Shown: in pieces, positions 1 through 6,125 of the stretch | Position numbering within the stretch: position 1 is the stretch's first letter | Layout: each line of letters starts with the position of its first letter | Assembly: GCA_009843005.1 (NCBI GenBank) | Contig: VYEH01000322.1 | Coordinates: 1-7,974, forward strand | From: Pseudomonadota bacterium | Lineage (GTDB): Bacteria; Pseudomonadota; Gammaproteobacteria; Steroidobacterales; Rariloculaceae | Reading direction: 5' to 3' | Length of the DNA: 7,974 nt | Translations under genes and position numbers: made by a program | Notes under the pieces: model-generated | What the model was told of the DNA's origin: nothing | The model's input: only the letters and a program-made list of their open reading frames with translations | The model's database searches: none

Positions 1-732
1 GGTCTGCATGCGGCCCAAACGGAATGGTACGTGCTCGAGGGCAGCATCAGGATCGGCGAGAAGGAAATGGGCGAAGGCGGCTACTGGGTGGCGCCCCGCG
101 GGATCAACACGCCCGCAATGAGCGCCGCGGCCGGAACGCGCATCCTGCTGTTTCGCGAGTACGCGGACTGGGCATTCACGCCGGCCGAGAACGGCGCCGA
201 CGTGTCCAGTGACGGTCTCGTGGTCATGGATTCCAATGCCATGGACTGGTACGACGTGGTGCACCCGGAACATGGCAGCCCGATGGATTTCGACCGCGGC
301 GGCACGCCGGTTCCGGGGCTGTTCATCAAGCTCTTGTGGCGCGATCCCGAAAACGGATTCTATACGCGACTCATCAAGGCCAAACCCGGCTGGCGCGAGC
401 ATCCGCTGGCCCACCATCCGGTGTATGAAGAGGCCTACTGCCTGGACGGGGACTTCCACTACAACTTCGGCACGATGGTCAAGGGGCAGTACTTCTTCCG
501 CCCGGCGGGCGTGCGCCACGGCGATTTCACCGCCGGCGAGGAGAATGGTTGCGTGTGGCTTCTGCGCTGCGACGGCGACCTGGTGGACTGGTACACGGAC
601 AACGCCAGCGTTGAAATGAAGGGCGACCCCGTCAACTGGGGCGAGGGTTATCCGAACACGGAACCTCCAGTATACCTGCAGCCGGTCCGGTCCCGTTCGA
701 TCGGGCCCTGGAAGGACCCGAGCTACGTCTGA
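1..732 (+). CDS. Double-cupin domain protein, 5' end missing
   Basis: The reading frame is open from base 1, so the gene starts upstream. A GTG at base 31 lies inside a cupin strand (EWYVLEGSIRIG) and is not a credible start. 243 residues are visible. Residues 1-60 are the end of a first cupin barrel. The second barrel (about 115-200) carries the metal-binding pattern: HHPVYEEAY (His138, His139, Glu143), then GQYFFRPAGVRH, matching cupin motif 2 with His173. The first barrel as seen has no comparable His set, so probably only the second binds metal. The overall look resembles DUF4437-type bicupins, from memory. No signal peptide can be judged. The next gene follows after 118 nt on the same strand, so it may share an operon with the amidohydrolase. 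Members of this fold include dioxygenases, isomerases and pure binding proteins; the reaction here is unknown. The fold call is solid, the function is open. Confidence 0.8.
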   Translation, partial: GLHAAQTEWYVLEGSIRIGEKEMGEGGYWVAPRGINTPAMSAAAGTRILLFREYADWAFTPAENGADVSSDGLVVMDSNAMDWYDVVHPEHGSPMDFDRGGTPVPGLFIKLLWRDPENGFYTRLIKAKPGWREHPLAHHPVYEEAYCLDGDFHYNFGTMVKGQYFFRPAGVRHGDFTAGEENGCVWLLRCDGDLVDWYTDNASVEMKGDPVNWGEGYPNTEPPVYLQPVRSRSIGPWKDPSYV

Positions 733-850
733 CAGTGCGTGGAAAGAAACTCGCGCACCTGACCGGTCGATCAGTCGTTGTCGGGGAGGCGGTCTTCGCC
801 CCAAGCCGCGGGACTGACCGTACCGAGCCTGAATCACTGAACGGCAAGCG

Positions 851-2365
851 ATGGACCTGATCCTGAATAACGTTCGCGTCGTTCGCCCGAGTGGCGATGG
901 CCCCGAGAACCTCGACATCGGCATCGAGAACGGCAGGATTGTCCGTCTCGAGGCGACCATTCCAGTCGACGAGGCCGCGACCGTACTCGACGGGCAGGGC
1001 CGGCTGGCGTTTCCGGGCCTGGTCGACGGGCATATGCATGTCGGCATCTATTCGCCGCTGGCGCAGGACGCCATCACCGAGAGCAAGGCGGCCGCGATGG
1101 GTGGCGTGACATCCGCCATCACCTACTTCCGCACCGGGCAGTATTACCTGAACAAGGGCGGCCCCTACGAGGCGTTCTACCCCGAGGTTCTCGACATCTC
1201 ACACGGCAAATACTGGGTCGACTACGCCTACCACCTGGCGCCCATTTCAAGCGCCCACATCGACGAGATGGAATCGCTGCTGACGAATCACGGCGTGTGC
1301 TCGTTCAAGATCTTCATGTTCTACGGCGGCTACGGTCTGCACGGCAAGAGCGGCAAGTATGCCCAGAAGCAGTTCCTCATGATCGGCGACGACGAGTCCT
1401 ACGACATCGCCCACTTCGAGTTCATCATGCGTTCTGCGCGGAAACTCATGATCAGGTACCCCGACATGGCCGACCGAATCTCGGTCAGCCTGCACTGCGA
1501 ACTCGCCGACATCCTCAACGCCTACACGAAGATCGTGCAGAACGAAGGCAAGCTCACCGGGCTGCGCGCCTACAGCGCCGCGCGACCGCCGCACTCGGAA
1601 GGCCTCGCGGTCTGGATCGCCTCGTATCTCGCGCACGAAACCGACTGCCTCAACATCAATCTGCTGCACCTGTCCTCGCGCAAGGCCGTGGAAGCGGCGC
1701 TCATGATGCAGGACGTGTTTCCCAACATAAGCTTTCGCCGCGAGGTCACGATCGGGCATCTGCTGCTCGATTACGATGCCCCGGCCTCGTGTCACGCGAA
1801 GGTCAATCCGCCCATTCGCTCGCGCGAGGACGTGGAGTTCCTGTGGGAAAAGCTGCTCGAAGGGCGGATTGACTGGGTTGTCTCCGACCATGCCTGTTGT
1901 TCCGGGGAGCTCAAGACCGATCGCCGTGACCCAAAGGACAATAACAATATCTGGGTCTCCAAGTCCGGATTCGGCGGTACCGAATACCTGCTCTCGGGCC
2001 TCTACAGCGAGGGTACGAAACGCGGCCTGTCCGTCAACCGCATGGCTCAACTGGTCAGCAAGAACCCGGCCGAGCGCTACGGACTGCTCAACAAGGGCGA
2101 TATCGAGGTCGGCTACGACGCGGACCTCGTCCTGCTGGACCCCGACGAAACGTTCACGGTTCGGGCGGCGGAGTCGCAGTCGGCGCAGGGTTATACGCCG
2201 TTCGAGGGAATGCAATTGACAGGGCGGGTCAAGACGACCCTGCTGCGCGGCGAGATCGTTTACGACAACGGTACTATCGTAGGCCCCGCACGGGGCCAAT
2301 ACCTGCGGCGACCGACGAGTCCGCCGAAAATCGCGGGTATTGCGGCGCCTGCCCGATCACCTTGA
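851..2365 (+). CDS. Cyclic amidohydrolase, dihydropyrimidinase/hydantoinase family
   Basis: A 504-residue protein, the usual length for D-hydantoinases and dihydropyrimidinases, which hydrolyse a cyclic amide bond in hydantoins, dihydropyrimidines or cyclic imides with two metal ions. All expected ligands are visible: His61 and His63 in GLVDGHMHVG, Lys153 in CSFKIFMFYGG (the carbamylated lysine), His215 in SLHCE, His273 in LLHLSS and Asp346 in VVSDH. VNPPIRSREDVEFLW (318-332) matches the substrate-side loop of the family, and GDIEVGYDADLVLLD (416-430) is the usual C-terminal beta-sandwich return. After the Asp the family often reads SDHxP; here it is SDHACCSG, which hints at an atypical substrate pocket. 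The ATG start gives the expected N-terminal beta strand (MDLILNNVRVV), though its ribosome site is weak. The isochorismatase-fold amidohydrolase begins 51 nt after the stop, so ring opening followed by amide or carbamoyl hydrolysis is likely. It should be cytoplasmic. The exact substrate is not identifiable. Confidence 0.9.
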   Translation: MDLILNNVRVVRPSGDGPENLDIGIENGRIVRLEATIPVDEAATVLDGQGRLAFPGLVDGHMHVGIYSPLAQDAITESKAAAMGGVTSAITYFRTGQYYLNKGGPYEAFYPEVLDISHGKYWVDYAYHLAPISSAHIDEMESLLTNHGVCSFKIFMFYGGYGLHGKSGKYAQKQFLMIGDDESYDIAHFEFIMRSARKLMIRYPDMADRISVSLHCELADILNAYTKIVQNEGKLTGLRAYSAARPPHSEGLAVWIASYLAHETDCLNINLLHLSSRKAVEAALMMQDVFPNISFRREVTIGHLLLDYDAPASCHAKVNPPIRSREDVEFLWEKLLEGRIDWVVSDHACCSGELKTDRRDPKDNNNIWVSKSGFGGTEYLLSGLYSEGTKRGLSVNRMAQLVSKNPAERYGLLNKGDIEVGYDADLVLLDPDETFTVRAAESQSAQGYTPFEGMQLTGRVKTTLLRGEIVYDNGTIVGPARGQYLRRPTSPPKIAGIAAPARSP

Positions 2366-2387
2366 TTCCTGCCCGACCACCTTGATT
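2348..2387 (+). repeat. 20-bp tandem duplication across the amidohydrolase stop
   Basis: Two adjacent 20-bp copies, 2348-2367 and 2368-2387, differ at one position (T/C at 2357/2377). Unit: cctgcccgatcaccttgatt. The amidohydrolase TGA stop (2363-2365) is inside the first copy, and the second copy lies in the spacer before the next gene. It looks like a recent slippage duplication. No hairpin or known binding motif is evident. Confidence 0.9.
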
Positions 2388-2416
2388 GCGAAGACTGGAG
2401 CGCCGATACACTCACC

Positions 2417-3040
2417 ATGAATCCGGATCTTCGCGAAAACTACCGGGGCGCTTTCAGCGGCAGCCTGTGTTTCGGAGCGAAACCAGCCCTGATTCTGGTC
2501 GATTTCGTGCAAGCCTATTTTGACAGGAACAGCCCCTTGTACGCCGCTGTCGAGGACGCATTGGCGTCGGCGTTGCGTGTTCGCGCTGCTGCACGCGCTG
2601 CTGGTATCCCGGTGTTTTATACCAACGTCGTGTACCAGGAGGGCGGCGCCGACGGCGGCGTGTTCTACCGCAAGGTGCCGGCGCTTGAGGTGTTCGTGCA
2701 GGGCAACCCGCTGGGCGCCTGGCCCGCGGGGCTTGAGCCGGGCAAAGACGAGGTCGTGATATCGAAGCGGTATCCGAGCGCCTTTTTCGGCACGTCGCTC
2801 GACGCCACGCTGACGGCCCAAGGCATCGATACGCTCATCATTACGGGACTCACGACGAGCGGCTGCATTCGAGCCACGTGCGTCGATGCGGTTTCACACG
2901 GCTTCATCCCGATTGTCGTTGCCGACGCCTGCGGCGACCGGCATGCCTCGCCGCATGAAGCGAACCTGTTTGACATGAACGCCAAGTACGCCGAAGTGAT
3001 CGACGAGAAGGCGGTTATTGACTACCTGAAAGCTTTATGA
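2417..3040 (+). CDS. Isochorismatase-fold cysteine amidohydrolase (N-carbamoylsarcosine/maleamate amidohydrolase-like)
   Basis: A 207-residue protein of the isochorismatase-like hydrolase superfamily. The catalytic triad is complete: Asp29 in ALILVDFVQAYF, Lys117 in VISKRYPSAFFGT and Cys150 in GLTTSGCIRAT, with a cis-peptide-type hydrophobic stretch before the Cys. The tail, GDRHASPHEANLFDMNAKYA, resembles N-carbamoylsarcosine amidohydrolase and maleamate amidohydrolase more than nicotinamidase or isochorismatase; this is from memory of the families. Such enzymes split a carbamoyl or amide nitrogen from a small acid through a Cys thioester. It lies 51 nt after the cyclic amidohydrolase, whose product would be an N-carbamoyl acid or half-amide, a fitting substrate. 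The ATG at 2417 is the only sensible start. The best purine-rich site (ctggag, 2395-2400) is 16 nt away, which is long, so initiation may depend on the upstream gene. It is cytoplasmic and usually oligomeric. Confidence 0.88.
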   Translation: MNPDLRENYRGAFSGSLCFGAKPALILVDFVQAYFDRNSPLYAAVEDALASALRVRAAARAAGIPVFYTNVVYQEGGADGGVFYRKVPALEVFVQGNPLGAWPAGLEPGKDEVVISKRYPSAFFGTSLDATLTAQGIDTLIITGLTTSGCIRATCVDAVSHGFIPIVVADACGDRHASPHEANLFDMNAKYAEVIDEKAVIDYLKAL

Positions 3041-3043
3041 GGC

Positions 3044-3820
3044 TCAGAACTCCTCCAGCAGGCGGCCCTTGCCGATGATCGTGTCGTTGATCCCGCAGGC
3101 GCGCAGTGCGTGCCACACGCAGGCGATGTTGATGGGGATCAAGGGCTTTTGCAGCCAATGTTCCATGGTCGGGAATATGTCGACCGTGGAAAGATTCGTG
3201 CCACACTGAATGATTGCGTCGACGTCGTCCCCATCGATATCGCGAATGGCGTCCATCACCATCGGAATGGTGATTTCGGCGATCGAGGTCGCTGATGGAC
3301 TGGCGAGCCCCCTGACGGCCTTCACTTCGAATCCGATGTCATTGAAAAAGCGCTCCACGTTGTCGTCTCCGACCGGTGGATAGGGCGTAATGACAGAGAT
3401 CTTCTTGGCGCCAAAACTGTGCAGCGCGTCGCGGGTCGCGCCCGCGCCCGTGGTCAGGCCAAGTTCGCCGATCTGATCCTGGATACCTTTCTCGAACGCT
3501 ACATTGCCCTCGATTCCGCCCCAGAATGTCTCGGCGGACATGCCGAGCATCAGGTGCGTGATCCTGGCGCTGAGAACGTTTCGAATCGATATCGGCAGCT
3601 CGACTCGGAGCGCATCGAGAAATCGCTCGAAGACCGTGTTGAAATCGTCGCCCGATCGTTCCGATTCGTCGGCCCAGTTGGCGATTTCGATCCAGATCCG
3701 CGACGGATGCCATGTCAGCCCGTCCAGGCTGATCTTCTGCAGGTCGTATTCCACGCCGGTATTCGTGGAGGGAATGAGCACCCCGATGCGTGCGCGGCCG
3801 GCGACCTGATAGTTGTCCAT
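3044..3820 (-). CDS. Asp/Glu racemase-superfamily protein, arylmalonate decarboxylase/maleate isomerase-like
   Basis: A 258-residue protein with the N-terminal RIGVLIPSTNT loop typical of maleate isomerases and arylmalonate decarboxylases. The second catalytic cysteine is present as Cys206 in AIIQCGTNLSTVD. The first, which two-base racemases and maleate isomerases need, is absent: the loop reads LMLGMSAETFWGG (residues 90-102). By an alignment from memory, Gly93 matches the glycine found in arylmalonate decarboxylase, which also works with one Cys. Residues 228-243 (IPINIACVWHALRACG) match the final helix region of that family. It could therefore decarboxylate a malonate-type acid rather than isomerise maleate. 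The start is ATG at 3820 with a weak gag/ctgag site. It lies 25 nt after the alpha/beta-hydrolase gene, so the two are probably co-transcribed. Its stop is 3 nt from that of the convergent amidohydrolase. The fold is confident, the reaction uncertain. Confidence 0.85.
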   Translation of the reverse strand: MDNYQVAGRARIGVLIPSTNTGVEYDLQKISLDGLTWHPSRIWIEIANWADESERSGDDFNTVFERFLDALRVELPISIRNVLSARITHLMLGMSAETFWGGIEGNVAFEKGIQDQIGELGLTTGAGATRDALHSFGAKKISVITPYPPVGDDNVERFFNDIGFEVKAVRGLASPSATSIAEITIPMVMDAIRDIDGDDVDAIIQCGTNLSTVDIFPTMEHWLQKPLIPINIACVWHALRACGINDTIIGKGRLLEEF

Positions 3821-3845
3821 GCTCAGCTCTTGTTCTCGCCGTGAC

Positions 3846-4643
3846 TCAAGCCGGCGTCACGCTCGGGAAGAATTCGCGCAACAGCGCGGCGACCTCGTGA
3901 CAGTGCGTCTCGCAGACAAATGTACCGGCATCGGCGATTTCGCGTTTCGAGCCGTTGGCGAGCAGGGCCAATGCGGCGTCCAGTCGAGGGTACAGCACGT
4001 CCCCGGTACCGGCGAAAACGAGTACGGGGCAGTTCAATGCAGCAAGCGCCTTTTCAACGTCGTGCGCCATTACGGCGTCGTAGGCGGCAGGATAGCGTTC
4101 GTCCATGCTGATGGCGTTCAGGGTTTCCCGCTGCACGATGTCGAGTGAGACATCCTGATCCATGCCGCGAATGCGATCCCACCTCTGTACCAGATGGCCG
4201 CCCTCTCCGTCGACGGGTATCGTTGCTGCGACTTCGGGCAGCTTCGCCCTGAGGGTTGCGTCGATCAGGGTCGGGCCCGACAGGGCGAGAGCGTCGATCC
4301 GGTCCGGGTGATCCGCGGCCAGCTGTGTGGCAATCGCCGCACCCGTGTGGTGCCCGAACACAAGGCACCGGTCGATACCGAGATCGTCGAGGAACTCGGT
4401 CAAGCCGTTCGCCAGTGCGTCGATCGTCATCTCGCCGGCGACAGGATCGCTGAGTCCCATGCCCGGTGTGTCCGGGGCGAACAGGCGATAGTCGTTTGCC
4501 AGCGCCAACATGAGGTCTTCATACATTGCCGACGTGCTCGGCGTCTGATGCAGCAGCACCAGCACCGGCCGATGCGCCGTACCGGCACAGCGGTAGTGAA
4601 TCTGGCCGAACGAAACCGTCGCGTAGCCGCGCGACACTCTCAT
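3846..4643 (-). CDS. Alpha/beta-hydrolase-fold protein with His at the nucleophile site
   Basis: A 265-residue protein from the ATG at 4643, chosen because cgggag sits 6 nt upstream. A GTG at 4673 would add ten residues but has no ribosome site. The single-domain alpha/beta-hydrolase order is clear: a strand followed by VLVLLHQTPSTSAMY (oxyanion loop, HQTP instead of the usual HGxP), FAPDTPGMGLSD, the nucleophile elbow FGHHTGAAIA, then a late GTGDVLYPRLD (acid Asp215) and ETHCHEVAALL (His247 or His249). The elbow is G-H-H-T-G, so His99 occupies the place of the catalytic Ser, Asp or Cys. The protein therefore cannot use the standard Ser triad; it may be a non-hydrolytic member or a distinct subfamily. 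It is preceded by a small overlapping ORF and followed after 25 nt by the decarboxylase-like gene. In nicotinate pathways an alpha/beta-hydrolase deformylase sits beside similar partners, but that enzyme uses Ser. The substrate is unknown. Confidence 0.87.
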   Translation of the reverse strand: MRVSRGYATVSFGQIHYRCAGTAHRPVLVLLHQTPSTSAMYEDLMLALANDYRLFAPDTPGMGLSDPVAGEMTIDALANGLTEFLDDLGIDRCLVFGHHTGAAIATQLAADHPDRIDALALSGPTLIDATLRAKLPEVAATIPVDGEGGHLVQRWDRIRGMDQDVSLDIVQRETLNAISMDERYPAAYDAVMAHDVEKALAALNCPVLVFAGTGDVLYPRLDAALALLANGSKREIADAGTFVCETHCHEVAALLREFFPSVTPA

Positions 4644-4735
4644 GCCGCGCTCCCGAGATTGAAGGGGCGCCACTTGAGTTTGGAAAATTCGTCCGACATT
4701 GTCGCCCGCCAGGCCGCCGGTTTCTTATGGCTCAT
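4640..4735 (-). CDS. Small 31-residue ORF, start-stop coupled to the alpha/beta hydrolase
   Basis: An ATG at 4735 opens a 31-codon frame that ends in TGA at 4640-4642. This stop overlaps the ATG of the next gene (ATGA), the classic geometry for translational coupling. A ggaag site lies 4 nt before its ATG. The product begins MSHKKPAAWRATMSDEF and ends KLKWRPFNLGSAA; it is basic, has two Trp, no Cys, and no membrane segment or signal peptide. I do not recognise it. It could be a real small protein acting with the operon enzymes, or a translated leader that sets the expression of the downstream gene. It occupies most of the spacer where an AT-rich promoter would place the start of the message. 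Chance remains possible for an ORF of this size; the ribosome site and exact overlap are the supporting evidence. Confidence 0.5.
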   Translation of the reverse strand: MSHKKPAAWRATMSDEFSKLKWRPFNLGSAA

Positions 4736-4810
4736 ATCGCTTCCGATCGCAACTTGGTATGAACATTAAAAGCCATATTATTATGCGTTTATGTTTTGCG
4801 ATATGGAAGG
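4736..4810 (-). promoter_or_regulatory. AT-rich probable promoter/operator of the - strand operon
   Basis: About 4750-4806 is strikingly AT-rich against its surroundings. On the - strand a CATAAT (4780-4785) could serve as a -10 box and would start the message about 38 nt before the small ORF; no good -35 was found. Inverted repeats are present: catatcgc (4733-4740) with gcgatatg (4798-4805), and ccatat (4773-4778) with atatgg (4801-4806), possible operator half-sites. The 4811-4891 remainder up to the PPK2 stop shows nothing convincing. Confidence 0.35.
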
Positions 4811-4891
4811 ATCGGTCGCCCGCTCACCTTCCCATGAACAATTCCCGTGATTCGTAACCGCTGGCCATAGCCTGGCGCTACGATGTCACGT

Positions 4892-5902
4892 TCAAGTGTG
4901 ACGTCGGTCCGGGTGAGCGGTCTTGTCGAACAAGTGATCGTCGTTGGCGATAACGTCGCCGCTTGAACCGACGATCAGAGGATCGGGGCTGCCGACCCGC
5001 GCCCTGTCCTTGGCCGGATAGGGCAACTGCGAAAGGAAATGCCGCATGCTGCCCAGGCGGGCGCGCTTCTTGTCGTCCGACTTCACGATCGTCCACGGCG
5101 CGTCGGCGGTATCCGTGTAGAAGAACATCGCCTCCTTGGCGTCCGTGTAGTCATCCCACATCTTCAGGGACTGCCTGTCGATCGGCGATATCTTCCACTT
5201 TTTGAGAGCCTCGGTTTCCCTCGATTCGAAGCGTCTCAACTGCTCGTCGCTGGTCACGGAGAACCAATACTTGAACAGAATGATGCCGCTGCGCACCAAC
5301 ATCCTTTCAAACTCGGGAGCCTGGCGCATGAATTCCAGATACTCGTTCGGCGTGCAAAACCCCATGACCCGCTCGACGCCGGCGCGGTTGTACCAGGAAC
5401 GGTCGAAGAAGACGATTTCGCCGGCCGACGGCAGGTGTCGAACGTAGCGCTGAAAGTACCACTGGGACCGCTCCCGTTCCGTGGGCTTGTCCAGCGCCAC
5501 GACCCGCGCGCCGCGAGGATTCAGATGCTCGGTAAAGCGCTTGATGGTCCCGCCCTTGCCCGCCGCGTCCCGGCCTTCAAAGAGAATGACGATCTTGCGC
5601 CCGTTGAGCTTTACCCATTCCTGCACCTTCAGCAGTTCGATCTGCAGTTCCTTTTTCTGCCGCTCATAGAACTTGCGGCGGATCTTCTGCTTGTAGGGAT
5701 ATTCTCCGGTTTCGAAAAACCGGCGGATCGAGTCACGGTCCCTGCGGATGTCCGCGAGACGTCGGGCGGCGCTTGCCTGCTGCTCCGTGGCGGCGGCTGT
5801 TGCGGCTTTCTCCGGCTTGCCCTCGCCGGGTTCCGATGCCTCCTTTGAACCCGCGATTTCGAGTGGTTCCCCGTTCCCGACGGTATCGGATTTAAGGGAC
5901 AT
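4892..5902 (-). CDS. ppk2: Polyphosphate kinase 2 (class I PPK2)
   Basis: A 336-residue protein that transfers phosphate between polyphosphate and nucleotides, in most class I enzymes using polyphosphate to make ATP or GTP from the diphosphate. Walker A is FEGRDAAGKGGTIKRF (residues 108-123) and Walker B is VFFDRSWYNRAGVERVMGF (164-182). The lid region includes RRFESRETEALKKWKISPID (223-242), followed by MWDDYTDAKEAMFFYTDT (248-265). Length and single-domain architecture fit class I. Residues 1-50 are a low-complexity Ala/Glu/Lys-rich extension, probably disordered. The ATG at 5902 was chosen over a longer frame starting at 6202, because that extension has no PPK2 similarity and would run antisense over the start of the divergent gene. 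A TATTAT box at 5934-5939 also places transcription just before this ATG. The gene is transcribed alone, divergent from the COG1058 gene. It is cytoplasmic and concerned with energy or polyphosphate balance. Confidence 0.96.
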   Translation of the reverse strand: MSLKSDTVGNGEPLEIAGSKEASEPGEGKPEKAATAAATEQQASAARRLADIRRDRDSIRRFFETGEYPYKQKIRRKFYERQKKELQIELLKVQEWVKLNGRKIVILFEGRDAAGKGGTIKRFTEHLNPRGARVVALDKPTERERSQWYFQRYVRHLPSAGEIVFFDRSWYNRAGVERVMGFCTPNEYLEFMRQAPEFERMLVRSGIILFKYWFSVTSDEQLRRFESRETEALKKWKISPIDRQSLKMWDDYTDAKEAMFFYTDTADAPWTIVKSDDKKRARLGSMRHFLSQLPYPAKDRARVGSPDPLIVGSSGDVIANDDHLFDKTAHPDRRHT

Positions 5903-5933
5903 TGCCTGGTTTCTCGCAGATTTCGGGGGAATG

Positions 5934-5939
5934 ATAATA
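5934..5939 (-). promoter_or_regulatory. Candidate -10 box for the PPK2 gene
   Basis: The - strand reads TATTAT, a 5/6 match to the sigma-70 -10 consensus, 31 nt before the chosen ATG in an otherwise GC-rich spacer. No good -35 hexamer is seen at 16-18 nt, so the call rests on the -10 and its position. Confidence 0.35.
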
Positions 5940-6075
5940 TCCCATCGGACGCCGCTCCGACACTTGAGCCACGATCCGCCGGTCATGACTCGGGCGGACA
6001 GGCAGCGCCCGTCACAGCCTGGGCAGTAGCAAGAATCGGTCGAAAACCCGCTGCCCGACATGGTGTAGGATTCGC

Positions 6076-6091
6076 CCGACCGTCGGGTCGG
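6076..6091 (+). other. Perfect 6-bp hairpin before the COG1058 gene
   Basis: ccgacc-gtcg-ggtcgg forms a perfect 6-bp GC-rich stem with a 4-nt loop, ending 34 nt before the ATG at 6126 in the divergent spacer 5903-6125. It could be a 5'-leader structure or a dyad operator. In GC-rich DNA such a stem may also be chance. The rest of the spacer shows no other clear signal. Confidence 0.25.
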
Positions 6092-6125
6092 CCGGCGAGC
6101 ACACTGACAGATTTCATACGCAAAA

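Noticed and set aside
1247..2299. A long 350-codon frame antisense to the cyclic amidohydrolase
   Set aside because: It lies wholly opposite a gene with all family motifs, has no recognisable domain, and is the kind of shadow frame common in GC-rich DNA.
2417..4643. A nicF/nicE/nicD (nicotinate) naming of the three hydrolase-like genes
   Set aside because: The gene types match, but the isomerase-like protein lacks the first Cys, the alpha/beta hydrolase lacks the Ser, no hydroxylase or dioxygenase genes are visible, and the genes lie on opposite strands.
4644..4673. GTG start adding ten residues to the alpha/beta hydrolase
   Set aside because: No ribosome site precedes it, whereas the ATG at 4643 has cgggag at 6 nt and an ATGA overlap with the small ORF.
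4882..4905. Dyad gatgtcac/gtgacgtc at the PPK2 stop as a terminator
   Set aside because: It overlaps the stop codon, has a C-A mismatch in the PPK2 message and no T-run, so it is not supported as a terminator.
4820..4920. 9-bp inverted repeat ccgctcacc/ggtgagcgg
   Set aside because: The arms are 83 nt apart and one is inside the PPK2 coding region. A few such matches are expected by chance in a window of this size.
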